This document shows, one piece after another, positions 31,301-41,666 of a DNA stretch of 64,000 nt (its first letter is position 1; each line of letters begins with the position of its first letter). Below the pieces are notes generated by a model. The model did not search any database, was not told the origin of the DNA, and saw only the letters and a list, made by a program, of their open reading frames with translations. A program made the position numbers and the translations under genes. The stretch is from the NCBI RefSeq assembly GCF_010183535.1, contig NC_071331.1, positions 20,522,001 to 20,586,000 of the forward strand. Reading direction: 5' to 3'. The stretch is from Caenorhabditis remanei. Taxonomy: Eukaryota > Nematoda > Chromadorea > Rhabditida > Rhabditidae.

Positions 31301-34300
31301 GATTTTCGAGTTTTTTCGCAATTTTTTTTTTGAATTTCCCGTCAATCCAGAAACATACCTGCTGCGTCAAACAATCCTCGTCCTCCGGTGCACAATGACA
31401 GAACATAATCGACTCGACCAACGCAAATGGTACATACATTGAGAACCTTTGGAGACTCTGAAAATCTCAAAAATTCTAGAAAAAAGTCCGACGGAGCGCA
31501 CTTACCGCCGCACATTCCTCACGCCGACAGCTAGCAGCTGTGGAGCATCGGACACGGAGCTCACCGAGATGCCAACGACATTCGTCGACTGATTCGCAAC
31601 GACGGATAGCGTCTGGGCAGGAGGATCCTGAAAATTTGCACATTTTTGAACTAGGGAGTTTTGAGAAATGGGATGCAAGCGCGCTCTATGGAGATTTTCT
31701 GCAAAAGTTTTTGTTTAGATTTTAGACATTTTTCCCAGAAATCCTAATAGGTTTAGTTAATCTTAGTTATTCTGTAGCCGTGGGAAACTTCGTCAGAATC
31801 GTGAGACCCTCTAAATATGTCTAAATATATCAGCAATTATTCAGAATTGAACAGAAAAAGTAGAAATTTAAAATTTTTGAGGTTTCTGCGCAATTTGAAA
31901 CTCATAGCTTTGTTCCCCAGACTTGGAAAAGAAATCAAAAGAAATTTCAGCCCAAAAAGTTTCGAACCCCGGTACTGAGATTCCTGGACTGACTCGTTAT
32001 CCACTAGGCTATACATGCACACCAAGGGAAACTGTATCCGCCCGGCCCGACTGGGAGTTATCACCCTCGCGCACCTATACGCCCTCCGCCACTTCTACCA
32101 CTGTCGACCAGTGTGGCCTAGTGGCTAACATCACCCGTTTTGGTTCTGAGGGTCCGGGGTTCGAAACTTTTTGGGCTCAAACTTTTTTGTATTCTTTTTA
32201 AACCATTTTTGATCTATCCCCACCCCTCCTACTCACCCTCATCATCCCCCTGGAATCCAGCCAATACTCTCTTAACACAGAATAATAGGATAATAGTTTT
32301 CGAAGCAAAAAGTATCATCTCTTCACATTGTTTAACAGGAAACACGAAGACAACAACATTCAGGAAGAAGGCGAAAGAAGCGAGGGAAGTCTTCTGAAGG
32401 TGAAAAAGTGGGCGTGGCCTATGTGCTCTCCGTTAGAGAAAAGTGCGTCAAGGTCTCTGCGTCTCTCTTCTCTCTCTCTTTTTTTTTGCACCTTCTGCCG
32501 GAAATCAAGAGTAGTGTGCAGAAAGAAAGGCCCCCGACTTCTTCCATTCAGAAGATGTTCTTCTTTTTTCCCAAAAAAAAAAAAAGAAAAGTAGTGACAC
32601 CTATTGTTTTTTTTTGTTTCCCTTTTGTCCCCTGTGCCTTTTTGAAGCGAAAAACCAAGGATTATCATGTTTTTTTGGTGGCTCAACTTGTTTTTTTTTA
32701 CGTTTGGAATGAAGAAAAAAAAAGAAAAAAAGAAAATTGAGGGGGCGCGGAGTCGAACCCCCGACCCCGTGGGTGACAGCCAAAAGTGTAAACCACTAGG
32801 TCACTCGAGACACTGAAAAGAAGAGGCAGAGGGCGTATAGATGCGTGGTGGTTTAGGGGGAACTGGAGGGAAAGGGAGATGGTTTTTTTTTCAAAAATTC
32901 AAAAAAAAAAAGTTGCTCGTCAGATCTGATACATTGTTCGCAAACACCATATAAACTATTTTCAGTGTTGTTCTCTCAAAAAAACCCTTAAAAAAACTGA
33001 GGATTACGGTAGTAAACCCTATAATTTCCATTTTCACGCTTTTCCATTCTCTGCAAGTGGATTGAATCTCAATGATGACTTGATAGGCACTTTAAACGAG
33101 AAGTGCCTCACCCGCCATTTATTTTCTCTTTTTTTTGAGATTTTTTGTGTTTTTGGGATGGTTGACTGGGGTTTTTCAAGGAACAGTTATTTTTCACAAA
33201 TAATTCAATTAATTTCAATCATTTTGAGCAAAAAATTAGCTCAAAATAATGAAAACTGAAGAACTTAGAGAATTTCGAAACTTTTCGAAACTCATAAACT
33301 AAAAAACATACCGTAACTTGACCGGTTTACAAAAGTGAGTCTTGGAATTTAATTTTTCAGAATCAGCTTATCAAGGCGGTTCGAATGAGTATAATCATGT
33401 CTAGGTTCTGAAAACTTTAATTTTTGGACCAAAAAGTGTCCAAAAATTTAATTTCTCTGAACCTAGTCATGATTATACTCATTTGAAAGCTCTTGATTCA
33501 CTGATTTTGAAAATGTAATTTTCATCAAGATTGTATCAAATCTGAGTGGGTTACGGTAGTTTTAAGACGTTATGATTTTCGAAAAGTTTCGAAAATCTGT
33601 AACTTCTCCAGTTTTCAATACTTTAATCTGGTTCTTGTACCAAAATAAAGCTCAGATCTTGAATTTTCTACCAAAAATATAAAATTTTCAGAAAACTCAC
33701 TCGCACTAGTCCTCCTCGGCACAAACATGCCGGGTGTCTCTTTCTTCGGTCCGTGATAGTCTTGCCACGTGGATACTGTAGTCGTTGGCGGATCGATGAC
33801 TGCTTTCAACTTGAAATTATTCTGTTGTCGGTGTGAAGTGTCTCGATGACGTGGCACTTGTCCAGAACTCCACCACGAGGGTACTGTAGTGGTGGGCGGA
33901 GTCTGGGGAGGTGGAGGTGGCGGTGGGCGTGTCGTTGTTGTAGTTGTAGTTTTTGTAGTAGGGGATACTGTAGTTGTAGTGGTAGTGGTTGTGGTTGTGG
34001 TTGTGGTGGTAGTAGTAGTTGGAACTTCGCGGAGGATTACTTCTGAAAATTTTGAAGGTTTTCGTGGTGGGACCCAATTTTGACCAAAATTTTCATTTTT
34101 GAAAACATGCCATGATTATACTCATTCAAACCGCCTTGTTGCGCTGATTTTGGAATTTTTTTTGGTTTTGAATTTGGATAAAAATTGACCGAGATACGGT
34201 AGTTTTGGTGTTTTCGTGGTGAGACCCAAATTTAAATATTTTTCAAAGTGGTCAGAATATGGTCATGATTATACTCATTCCAACCGTCTTGTTGCGCTGA

Positions 34301-37300
34301 TTTCAAAAATATAAGTTTCATAGGTCTTGACGCGAAAACGAAAGAGATACGGTAGTTTTAAAAAATTTCAGTTTTTCGAAATATTTCGAAAATCTGTATT
34401 ATCGAAATAAAAAAGTTCCGACATTTTTTACCGACGCGTGTTTGCGGACTCAATGCAAAATTTAATAATTTAGCACTATGTCCGCAAACACGCGTCGGTA
34501 AAAAATGTCGGAACTTTTTTGTCGCGACAATAACTTTTCGAGTTTTTGACTGTGTAAGCCGGTTTTAAGCTTAAAATGTGTGCAATTTCTTGAACTTTTA
34601 GTAAAATTTAATGTTAGATTAGATGTAAACCAAGAGACGCAGAGAAACGAGAGTGTCTGACTGCCTGGGTCTCTCCTCCCTCTCATCCAAACTTCTAACA
34701 GTCATAACTCTTCAGGATTCAAAGATATTAAAATTTTGTCAACTACAAAAATGATCTACGTGAAATTCTGCTCATTTTATTAGTTGACAATTTTTGATAA
34801 CGTTAGACGCTTATGAGATAGATGGGTTTGAAAATAAAATTTCAAAAAAAAAACAGAGAAAGAAAATTCATTCACGTGAAAAAGTTTTCAAAAAAAAAGT
34901 TTTCTCAAATTCTAAAAATTCTTTTTCCGTGACCCCGCCCACCTCCCCACTACCCCAGTTCACTAAACTCCGCCCACTTTTCGTAATCAATCGATAAATC
35001 GATCGATACAAATCAGTTCTCTCTTTTTTCTCGTCTCTTAACTGTATCCTATTCGTTTTTCAATTCGATGTGATGTGTTTCGACGTAGAATTTCGAGTTT
35101 AACCAATAAAAAGTGAGTTGTTATCAATAGAGCGCACTTTTCCCTAATTTGATCTACCACTCTCTTTTCAGTTAGTGGATAATCATCTCAAACAAAAAGC
35201 TATTATGGATGAATATAAATGAATATACGATCACAAATGCTTAAGATTACTTGATCTTGTACGATGCAATCAATAAAATAGTTTTTATTTCAAGAAATTG
35301 TGTTTTTGAGGAGGAATTTCAGATTTTCGATACGAGACCCAATTTTGATCAAAGTTTTCAAAATTTTCAATACATGTCATGATTATACTCATCAGAACCG
35401 CCCTGTTGCGCTGATTTCAAAAACATTTTTGATTTCAAATTTCGATAAAAATTGACCGAGATACGATAGTTTTTGTGTTTTCGTGGTGAGACCCAAATTT
35501 TCAAAATTTTTAAAACTTAAGCAATGTATGGCATGATTATACTCATTCGAACCGTCTGAGTGAGCTGATTTCAAAAATATAAGTTTCATGAGAATTGTCA
35601 CGAAAATTAGAGAGATACGGTGGTAATAAGGGTTTCGAAATGTTTCGAAAATCTGTAATTTTTGGAGTTTTACATTTTTTCACAAAGTTTTTAGGTACAA
35701 ATGTGTGAAATTTATCGAATATTCAGAAACAATTAAATTAAATTGAGATTCTCGAGAATTTCAGATTTTCAGCCTCAAATTACCTATTTTTATGTTACAA
35801 TGCAAATTCTTATCTGAAAATGCTCAACTCACCTGACTTTTCTCGATTCTCGTATCTTCTCTGATATTGTTCACTCATCATCCGTTGCTCATTCTCACGG
35901 TCTTCTCGATTCTTCTGCGCCAACGTCATTAGAACGGGAAATTGACCGGATTTTGAGATTTCGTCTGGAAAAATCAGAGAAAAGTTAAGTGAATTAATTT
36001 TTTCAAGGTTTTTCAAATGATTCCGATTATTTTAAGCTATAAACCAGCTGAATCGGTAAGAAATGAAGAAAGTTACAGATTTTCGAAACTTTTCGAAACT
36101 TAGAAACCATTAAACCTAACGTAACTCGGTCAGTTTGTTTTGAAATTTTACAAAAATTCTATTTTCAGAATCAAGAAGTCAAGAGCTTTCAAATGAGTAT
36201 AATCATGCCTAGATTTGAAAATTTTGAATTTTTACTGATTTTCAGACATTTTCAGACAAAATATACCATTATTAGTGATTTTAGATTTTTTCTTGGAAAT
36301 TTAATGCATTTCACACATTTCCACTCGGAAATCAAAGCTAAATGCCTGAAACTGATAAAGTTATGGATTTTCGAAACTTTTCGAAAATTCCTCAATTATA
36401 AAACTACCGTAACCCACGCAGATTCAATACAATATGAGTGAAACTTGTATTTTCAGAATCAGCAAAACAAGAGCTTTCGAATGAGTATAATCATGACTAG
36501 GTTCTGAAAACTTTGATTTTTGGACCAAAAAGGGTCCAAAACTTGAAAATTTTCAAATTTTTCTGAACCAAGTCATGATTATACTCATTTGAAAGCTCTT
36601 GTTTTGCTGATTCTGAAAATATAAGTTTCATGATGTTTTCTTCAAAACTGATCGGGTTACTGTAGTGTTTGTAATTTTCTGATTTTCCGATTTTCGAAAA
36701 GTTTCGAAAATCTGTAACTTTGTTGATTTTCAATAGGTATGTGTGATTTTTGGCTTGAAATGTGGGGAATCATCAGAACTTTCTGTGAAAAATTCAATAA
36801 CTCACAAATACACTTGTTATAATTGGTATGCAGTCGAATCCAATGACAATCCGATGAATTCGATGAGGCACACTGACAATCGCCCAGACCACTCCAAGTC
36901 AGTCCCTCGAATGACTGCCAACAGATCTCTCTATCCGCCATTCGACACTGATTATCCTGATCCACGTCACAATTTTTTCGGAACATTGACCACAGTTGGG
37001 CACAAGAGACATGTTTCAGACAGACTTGGTAGAGAGCTGCGTCACACGTTTTTTGGAGAATTGTCGATTTTGTGAGGTCTGGAATAATTTTTAGTTGGAA
37101 TGATTGGATTCTGCTGAACTAGAGCTTTCAGAAAAGTATAATCATGATGGAGTTTAAAAAACTTGAAAATTTTGGGTCTTATCACGAAAACTGGCTGGGT
37201 TACGGTAGCAAATGCCTTGAATGAGCGAATAACTATTTTTCACATGTTATTCATAAAATTCTACACAACTTGCGTCAAAAACCAACTTTCTAGGATAAAA

Positions 37301-38950
37301 ATTGAGAGAGTTACGGATTTTCGAAAATTTTCGAAAATCTTGGAAATACACATTCCACTGTAACTCTTTCAGATTCTTTCTGACTTTACTGATTTTTGTT
37401 TATTCAAATTTGGCGCGCCAAGACGGTTTAAATGAGTATAATCATGACTAGATTCTAAAAACTTTAAAATTTTTCAAGTTTTTGGACCTTTTTTGTCCGA
37501 AAATTACAGTTTTCAGAACCTAGTCATGATTATACTCATTTGAAAGCTCTTGATTTGCTCATTCTGAAAATGTTTCTTTAATTGAGATTGTTTCAAATCT
37601 GAGTGGGATACGGTAGTTTTAAGATGGAAGGATTTTCGAAAAGTTTCGAAAATCTATAATTTTATCATTTCCAGACATTTAGATTTGGTTTTTGAGAGGA
37701 AATGTGTAAAATGTAATGAATTTTCTGGGAAAAAATCGGAAAACGCTATTAATAATGTATTTTGTCTGAAAATGTCGGAAAAAATGGAAAATTTTCAAAC
37801 CTAGTGATGATTATACTCATTTGAAAGCTCTCGTTCTATTGCATTCGAATATCCACATTTCAAATAATAAAAATCATATTTCAGCCAATTACAACCCATA
37901 CCACCACTCAGTTGTCGCTTCCACTGATGTATCTGATCAGCCACCGGTGTCCTCGTAGTTCTCCGTTTTTCACCACCATTCGAATAAGGCGGACTATGGA
38001 AATTCTGTGAAGACCGACTTGTCTCGATTTGCAGGATTTTTCTAAAATTTTTGAATAAAAGTTGTGTGCAAATGCGCTCCAATCGGACTCACCGATTGTT
38101 CACTTTGATCTCCTCTCCAATATCCTTCATCTTTCGCTCACAAGGGTGATTCCAGATGACTTGACGAAAAAAATCGCATTCTTGGGAGAATCCTAAATGA
38201 AATAATTATTTAGATTTAGTTAAGACTGCGGAAATCCGGTAAAACGGAATATTCGAGGTGTTCGCAAGTTCCCTATCAACTTATTCAGGTTTCATAAAGA
38301 AAGAAAACAATTTTGAGCCCAAAAAGTTTCGAACCCGGGTAGGTAGATTACTGGACTGACTCGTTAGCCACTAGACCATGTGGGCAGTCCGAGAAAGTCC
38401 ACTCGCCGGCGCGCTCTTATACGCCCTGCAGCGCCTTTTCTTGTGTTGCGCACTTGGCCGAGTGGATAACAACTCTGTTTTTGGTTCAGACACTCCCTGG
38501 TTCGATTCTTTTTGGGCACAAACTTTTTTGTTTTTCTTTTTATTCATTCTTAAAGACATCCAGACTCCTCTAGACACCCATACCTACCGATTGCTTCATA
38601 ACATGTACATGTTTTCGTCGGAAAACTGGCACGTATCCGATGTAAATGGTAGACACAGTCTGATGGTGACGTTCCGGAGCATACTGTAATTTGCTTGGGT
38701 TACTGTAGCGTCCACTAAAATGAATTACCACCATACCATTCAATTCATAACCACACGTCGTCTGAAACCGTTTCAAATGCTGATTACACGTGTCATTTCG
38801 TAGGCATATCGATCGATAATGGAGGCAACTGTCGTATGAGGTTACGGTAGGTTCTGAAAAGTGGGGTACTGTAAGCAGAGGTGGGCGGAGTCAAGTTTTG
38901 GACCTACCAAATAATAAATATAGTAGTAAAATCAGGAGAAACGGTGACAT
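25336..38950 (-). CDS. GDNF-receptor/GAS1-like GPI-anchored surface protein
   Basis: Fifteen exons: 38908-38950, 38737-38853, 38093-38192, 37902-38041, 36806-37078, 35833-35964, 33701-34042, 31506-31627, 31359-31457, 29259-29452, 28703-28949, 27336-27917, 26869-26992, 25957-26351 and 25336-25446. They join in frame to 1006 residues. Residues 1-14 (MSPFLLILLLYLLF) start a signal peptide. Cysteine domains with GDNFR/GAS1 spacing lie at about 22-75, 145-223, 384-580 and 780-890. Examples are CQCASSNSSDCHWIR, PCFCKLSDVQCLAHQNTM and ACYCETGNFVCEF. Threonine-rich stalks lie at about 275-325 and 637-678. The end, SLAGG then MFLIIMLSLFF, fits a GPI signal. N-glycosylation sites include NDT, NSS and NHT. 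GFRalpha receptors have about 400 residues and three domains, so this is long. It probably acts at the cell surface as a ligand-binding co-receptor. No symbol is assigned. Confidence 0.85.
25537..25764. repeat. Divergent tRNA-like pair with leader (family B)
   Basis: The minus element 25537-25610 has GCGTGGCCGAGTGGCTAAG and GGGTTCGACTCCC. The plus element 25691-25764 has GGTGGCCGAGTGG and GGTTCGACACCC, then a T run at 25765. A leader reading GCGCGCGCTCCTATACGCC on the minus strand (25632-25650) serves the minus member. It lies in intron 14 of the GDNF-receptor-like gene. Confidence 0.75.
26352..28702 (-). repeat. Interspersed GGAGCGCGTTTGC repeats in introns 11-13
   Basis: The introns hold many copies of AAAGTTCRRTAGAGCGCGTTTGC and its complement GCAAATGCGCTCCA, with GAGTTATRACAAAAGTTC and TTCAGCTCGATC-like words around them. 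The same word recurs at 28980-29260, 31480, 31670, 35130 and 38070. It is a general interspersed repeat of this gene's introns. I see no exon beyond those listed. Confidence 0.6.
29066..29184 (-). repeat. tRNA-like element with leader (family B)
   Basis: The body is at 29066-29146: ATGGCGCAGTCGGGAAAGC and a perfect T-arm GTGGGTTCGAACCCCAC. The leader at 29165-29184 reads GCGCGCGCTCCTATACGCCC on the minus strand. The 5' and 3' ends do not pair as an acceptor stem. Intron 10. Confidence 0.75.
29605..29718 (-). repeat. tRNA-like element with leader (family B)
   Basis: The body is at 29605-29680 with GCGTGGCCGAGTGGCTAACG and GGGGTTCAATTCT. The leader at 29699-29718 reads CGCGCGCACCTTTACGCCC. Intron 9. 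Confidence 0.72.
29880..30420. promoter_or_regulatory. Possible internal promoter/enhancer, intron 9
   Basis: A repeat-free, CT-rich block contains TTTCTCTGCAGTCTCC, a G7 run and GGAGGAGGAGGAGATGC, then GAAGAAGAAGAAGGCGTGGGC. Such sequence is typical of nematode promoter DNA and differs from the intron around it. It lies 5' of exon 10, so it could drive a shorter isoform lacking the N-terminal domains. This is inference from composition only. Confidence 0.3.
30456..30664. repeat. Divergent tRNA-like pair with leader (family B)
   Basis: The minus body is at 30456-30530 (GCGTGGCCTAGTAGATAAG, GGGGTTCGAAACTT) and the plus body at 30592-30664 (GTGTGGCCTACTGGCTAAC, GGGGTTCAAAACTT). One leader, CCGCGCACCTATACGC at 30549-30564, points to the plus member. 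Intron 9. Confidence 0.75.
31216..31294 (-). repeat. tRNA-like SINE head, family A
   Basis: Contains the complement of CTGGTTGTTTTTCTGATAGG and AACTCGAACCCT (B box), as in the copies near 47 kb, but without a GCGCGC leader. Intron 9. Confidence 0.65.
31949..32180. repeat. Divergent tRNA-like pair with leader (family B)
   Basis: The minus body is at 31949-32020 and the plus body at 32110-32180 (GTGTGGCCTAGTGGCTAAC, GGGGTTCGAAACTT). The leader TCGCGCACCTATACGCCCTC at 32067-32086 points to the plus member. A T run follows at 32184. This pair and 30456-30664 are close relatives. Intron 7. Confidence 0.75.
32400..32737. promoter_or_regulatory. Possible regulatory block, intron 7
   Basis: Non-repetitive DNA with GTCTCTGCGTCTCTCTTC, a motif often met in nematode promoters, and long CT and A tracts. 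It is a candidate internal promoter or enhancer of the GDNF-receptor-like gene. Support is composition and motif only. Confidence 0.28.
32738..32848 (-). repeat. tRNA-like element with leader (family B)
   Basis: The body is at 32738-32812 with TGACCTAGTGGTTTACAC and GGGTTCGACTCCG. The leader at 32831-32848 reads CACGCATCTATACGCCC on the minus strand. Intron 7. Confidence 0.7.
33365..37830. repeat. ATGATTATACTCAT repeats in introns 4-7
   Basis: About 14 copies of TCATGATTATACTCATT or its complement lie in the introns around exons 5-7. At 33380-33490, 36480-36600 and 37430-37545 two inverted copies form hairpins with CTAGGTTCTGAAAACTTT arms. Elsewhere they are single, beside ACGGTAGTTTT and TTTTCGAAAAGTTTCGAAAA words. 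Confidence 0.75.
34409..34520. repeat. Perfect hairpin, 41-bp arms
   Basis: The arms at 34409-34449 and 34480-34520 are inverted copies containing AAGTTCCGACATTTTTTACC and GACGCGTGTTTGCGGAC, around a 30-base loop. Inserted in intron 6. It could be a minimal foldback transposon or a hairpin RNA source. No duplicated target was found. Confidence 0.75.
38314..38520. repeat. Divergent tRNA-like pair with leader (family B)
   Basis: The minus body is at 38314-38388 (ATGGTCTAGTGGCTAACGAG, GGGTTCGAAACTT) and the plus body at 38449-38520 (CTTGGCCGAGTGGATAAC, TGGTTCGATTCTT). The leader GGCGCGCTCTTATACGCCCT at 38408-38427 points to the plus member. Intron 2 of the GDNF-receptor-like gene, between its first two cysteine-coding exons. 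Confidence 0.75.
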
Positions 38951-39395
38951 GAGAGCTCATAGATGTTGTTGGAGCTCGTTTTCTGAAAAAAATTGGGGTT
39001 CGAGAAGGAAAATAGCGACACAGGGGAAAATAAGAGTTTTTCAATGAAAAGTGATCTGAAAATGACTGAAAATTGTCTGGAATTGGTTAAAATCGACTGA
39101 AATCCACATTTCGGTGTTTGCGGAGTGTGCACAAGACTTTACGCGCAACTTTGAAATTTTAAAAGTTTATAGGGTCTTAGAATGTTTCGGGGGTGTTTTC
39201 AAAGAGGTTGGACCAAAAAATAATGAAAATTGGGGTTTTCTGAAGAAATGCCTGCAGGAAACAGTCAAAACTACAATTTTGGGTGATTTTTCTCGATTTT
39301 CACACCCTAGAATTATTGAAAATCACTCTAACACGGCCCGACAGTCACCAGAAATCAGTTAAAAGTCATGAAAAAGGAAGCAAAAAGAAAAATAA

Positions 39396-39604
39396 GTGAG
39401 GTGGGAATCGAACCTGCGACCCATTTTTCCAAAAGCAGAGTTGTTAGCCAGTCGGCCATCTGTTCAACATATTGTAGAGGTTGGCAGGGCGTACAGAAGC
39501 GCGCGCTTTCGGGTGATTTTCATGGTGTTGGGATGGCGTGGCCTAGTGGGTAAGGCTCCAGATTTTGAAAATTGGGTACCAGGGTTCAATTCTTTTGGCG
39601 GCTC
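39396..39604. repeat. Divergent tRNA-like pair with leader (family B)
   Basis: The minus body is at 39396-39466 (GATGGCCGACTGGCTAAC, GGTTCGATTCCC) and the plus body at 39532-39604 (CGTGGCCTAGTGGGTAAGG, GGGTTCAATTCTT). The leader at 39487-39506 reads GCGCGCGCTTCTGTACGCCC on the minus strand. A T8 run follows the plus member. Confidence 0.75.
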
Positions 39605-40229
39605 AAACTTTTTTTTTTCTTTTTAAACCAATTCTAGCAAGTTTAGGATGCAAAAAACCCCAAAAACCAAGAAAAGAAGCAAGAATCGACACCAAAAAAT
39701 GAGGAAAAGTGGGCGGAGCCGTGAGCTCTATCCCTCCGGGACCGATTGACACCCCAAAGAAGAAGTTTTGGGCATCCTCTTCTCTTTTATATATCGAAGA
39801 AGAAGAAGCAAGAGGAAAACGAAGTTTTGTGTTGAAGAGCCCACACACACACATTTTGGGACTTTTTTTTTGAATGGAAACATTTGAAGTGTCTGAGTGT
39901 CTGCGTCTCTCTACTCTCTCGTCGCTTGACACTTTTTACTCTTTCACACTTTGCTCTCTTTCTGTTCTTCTGCAGAGAAAAAGAAAAAAAAATTGAAAAA
40001 AAAGAAAGAATCTTTTTTCAATGGGAAAGAGGCTATTCATTTATATCCTCCCGAAAAGATTGAGAATTCCGATTAATAGGGGTGGGAAACTGACCTCGTA
40101 CACTTGAAAACCAGCAAATTACATTTTAGATACTTTGGAACTGAGTTTTCAGAAAGAATACTGTGAAAACTAACTGAAAACAAGGATCTGGGGGTCAAAT
40201 TGCTATAAAAACACAAAATTTGACCCATA

Positions 40230-41130
40230 CTACCCCAAAATGCGAAAAAATTCAAAAAATGCAGAATTTCAAAAAAGTGGTGGTCGAGTGGTTAAGGTAG
40301 ACACTACCAAAAATACTACCAAGGTTCGAACCCCATCGGTGGCAAAACTTTTTTGCTTTATTTGAAATTATTGGAAATGAGTCTGAAAATAGTAAAAATT
40401 ATCTTAAATTCAGGTCTGGTTAGTTTTCAGCTTAAAAAATCAACATTGAAATGTTGAAGCAAAAAAACTCGCATAGAAATAATTTAAACAGGTCCGAAAA
40501 TGACAAAAACATGAAATTCAACTTTTATCACCCTTAAAACACAAAAAAAACTTTAAAAATGGTTTTTCCATAAAAATTTCAAAAAGTGGTGGTCGAGTGG
40601 TTAAGGTAGACACTACCCAAAAATACTACCAAGGTTCGAACCCCATTGGAGGCAAATTTTTTTTGATTTTTTTGAAATTATTGGAAATGAGTCTGAAAAT
40701 GCTAAAAACTATCTGAATCTCAATTCTTTATAGTTTTCAGCCATTTTTTTATGGTATTGAAGTCTAAAACTTGCCTAGAAATGATTTTATCAAGTCCAAA
40801 AATGTCAGAAACGTGAAATTTAACCCTTATTCTAAAATACAAAAAAATTTCGAAAAATGCAGAAATTTCTTAAAATTTTCTAAAAAGTGGTTGCCGTGTG
40901 GATGAGGTAGACAGGTGACCTATCAAAAAAACAACCAGGGTTCAATTCCTTCAGTGGTCAATCCTTTTTTTGCTTTTTTTGTAATTACAGAAAATGAGTC
41001 TAGGAGTATGTAAAACCTATTTCAATTCGATTTGAGTCAAGAAAACGTAAAATGCTCAAAATCTAGGGAAACATCACCGGAAAACTCCAATTTTTCAGCT
41101 CTAAAAACGCGTCAAACGTCACGCCAGCCT
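40230..41130 (+). repeat. Three family A SINE-like units; inverted copy at 46.4-47.3 kb
   Basis: The tRNA-like heads at 40276-40346, 40584-40654 and 40886-40961 (AAGTGGTGGTCGAGTGGTTA, AAGGTTCGAACCCC) are about 305 bp apart. Each is followed by TGAAATTATTGGAAATGAGT and ACTATCTGAAT, a shared tail. The whole block through AACGCGTCAAACGTCACGCC near 41105-41125 recurs inverted at about 46428-47340. Confidence 0.75.
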
Positions 41131-41553
41131 GTGCCATGCATTAGATTCAAATTTTTTTAAAGAAGGAGGGTGCCCGGGGGCAAAAAGGGTAGCAGGTTGC
41201 ATGGCATGGGGATGATGAAGAGCACATGTCTCACATAGAGAGATTTTCAAGTGATCTCGGGCGGTTTCAAATTGAAAATAATGTGAGAGAGTATGGAAAA
41301 CAGAGAGACGCAGAGATAACAGTGTAAAATATCTGAGGGTTCAGGGGTATAGGGGGGACCACACTAACTGAACAGTTGGCATATCTCTTCAGTGAGAGAA
41401 GAAGAAAAGAGTAGGAGGAGGCAAGAGGGATGCACTATTTATCACCCACTTGCCATTATGCGTCAAAGGCGCGCCAGCTGAGAAATTTTTAGAATTTTTG
41501 TAATTGGATCTTTCCCCCTCCCTTTCACCTTGAAAATCAGAAAATCACCCGAA

Positions 41554-41666
41554 AGCGCGCGCTGCTGTACGCCCTGGCGACAATTTTAATTTGTTGCACT
41601 GGTGGTCGAGTGGCTAACAACTCGGCTTTTGGATAAATGGGTATCAGGTTCAATTCTCACCGAGCT
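41554..41666 (+). repeat. tRNA-like element with leader (family B)
   Basis: The leader is AGCGCGCGCTGCTGTACGCC at 41553-41572 and the body is at 41597-41666 (GGTGGTCGAGTGGCTAAC, AGGTTCAATTCTC), about 30 bases apart. The left flank GAAAATCACCCGAAAGCGCG copies the flank of the 39.5-kb pair in inverse orientation. Confidence 0.75.

Noticed and set aside
38600..38613. AACATGTACATGTT palindrome as a binding site
   Set aside because: A 14-bp palindrome in an intron without further support; chance is not excluded.
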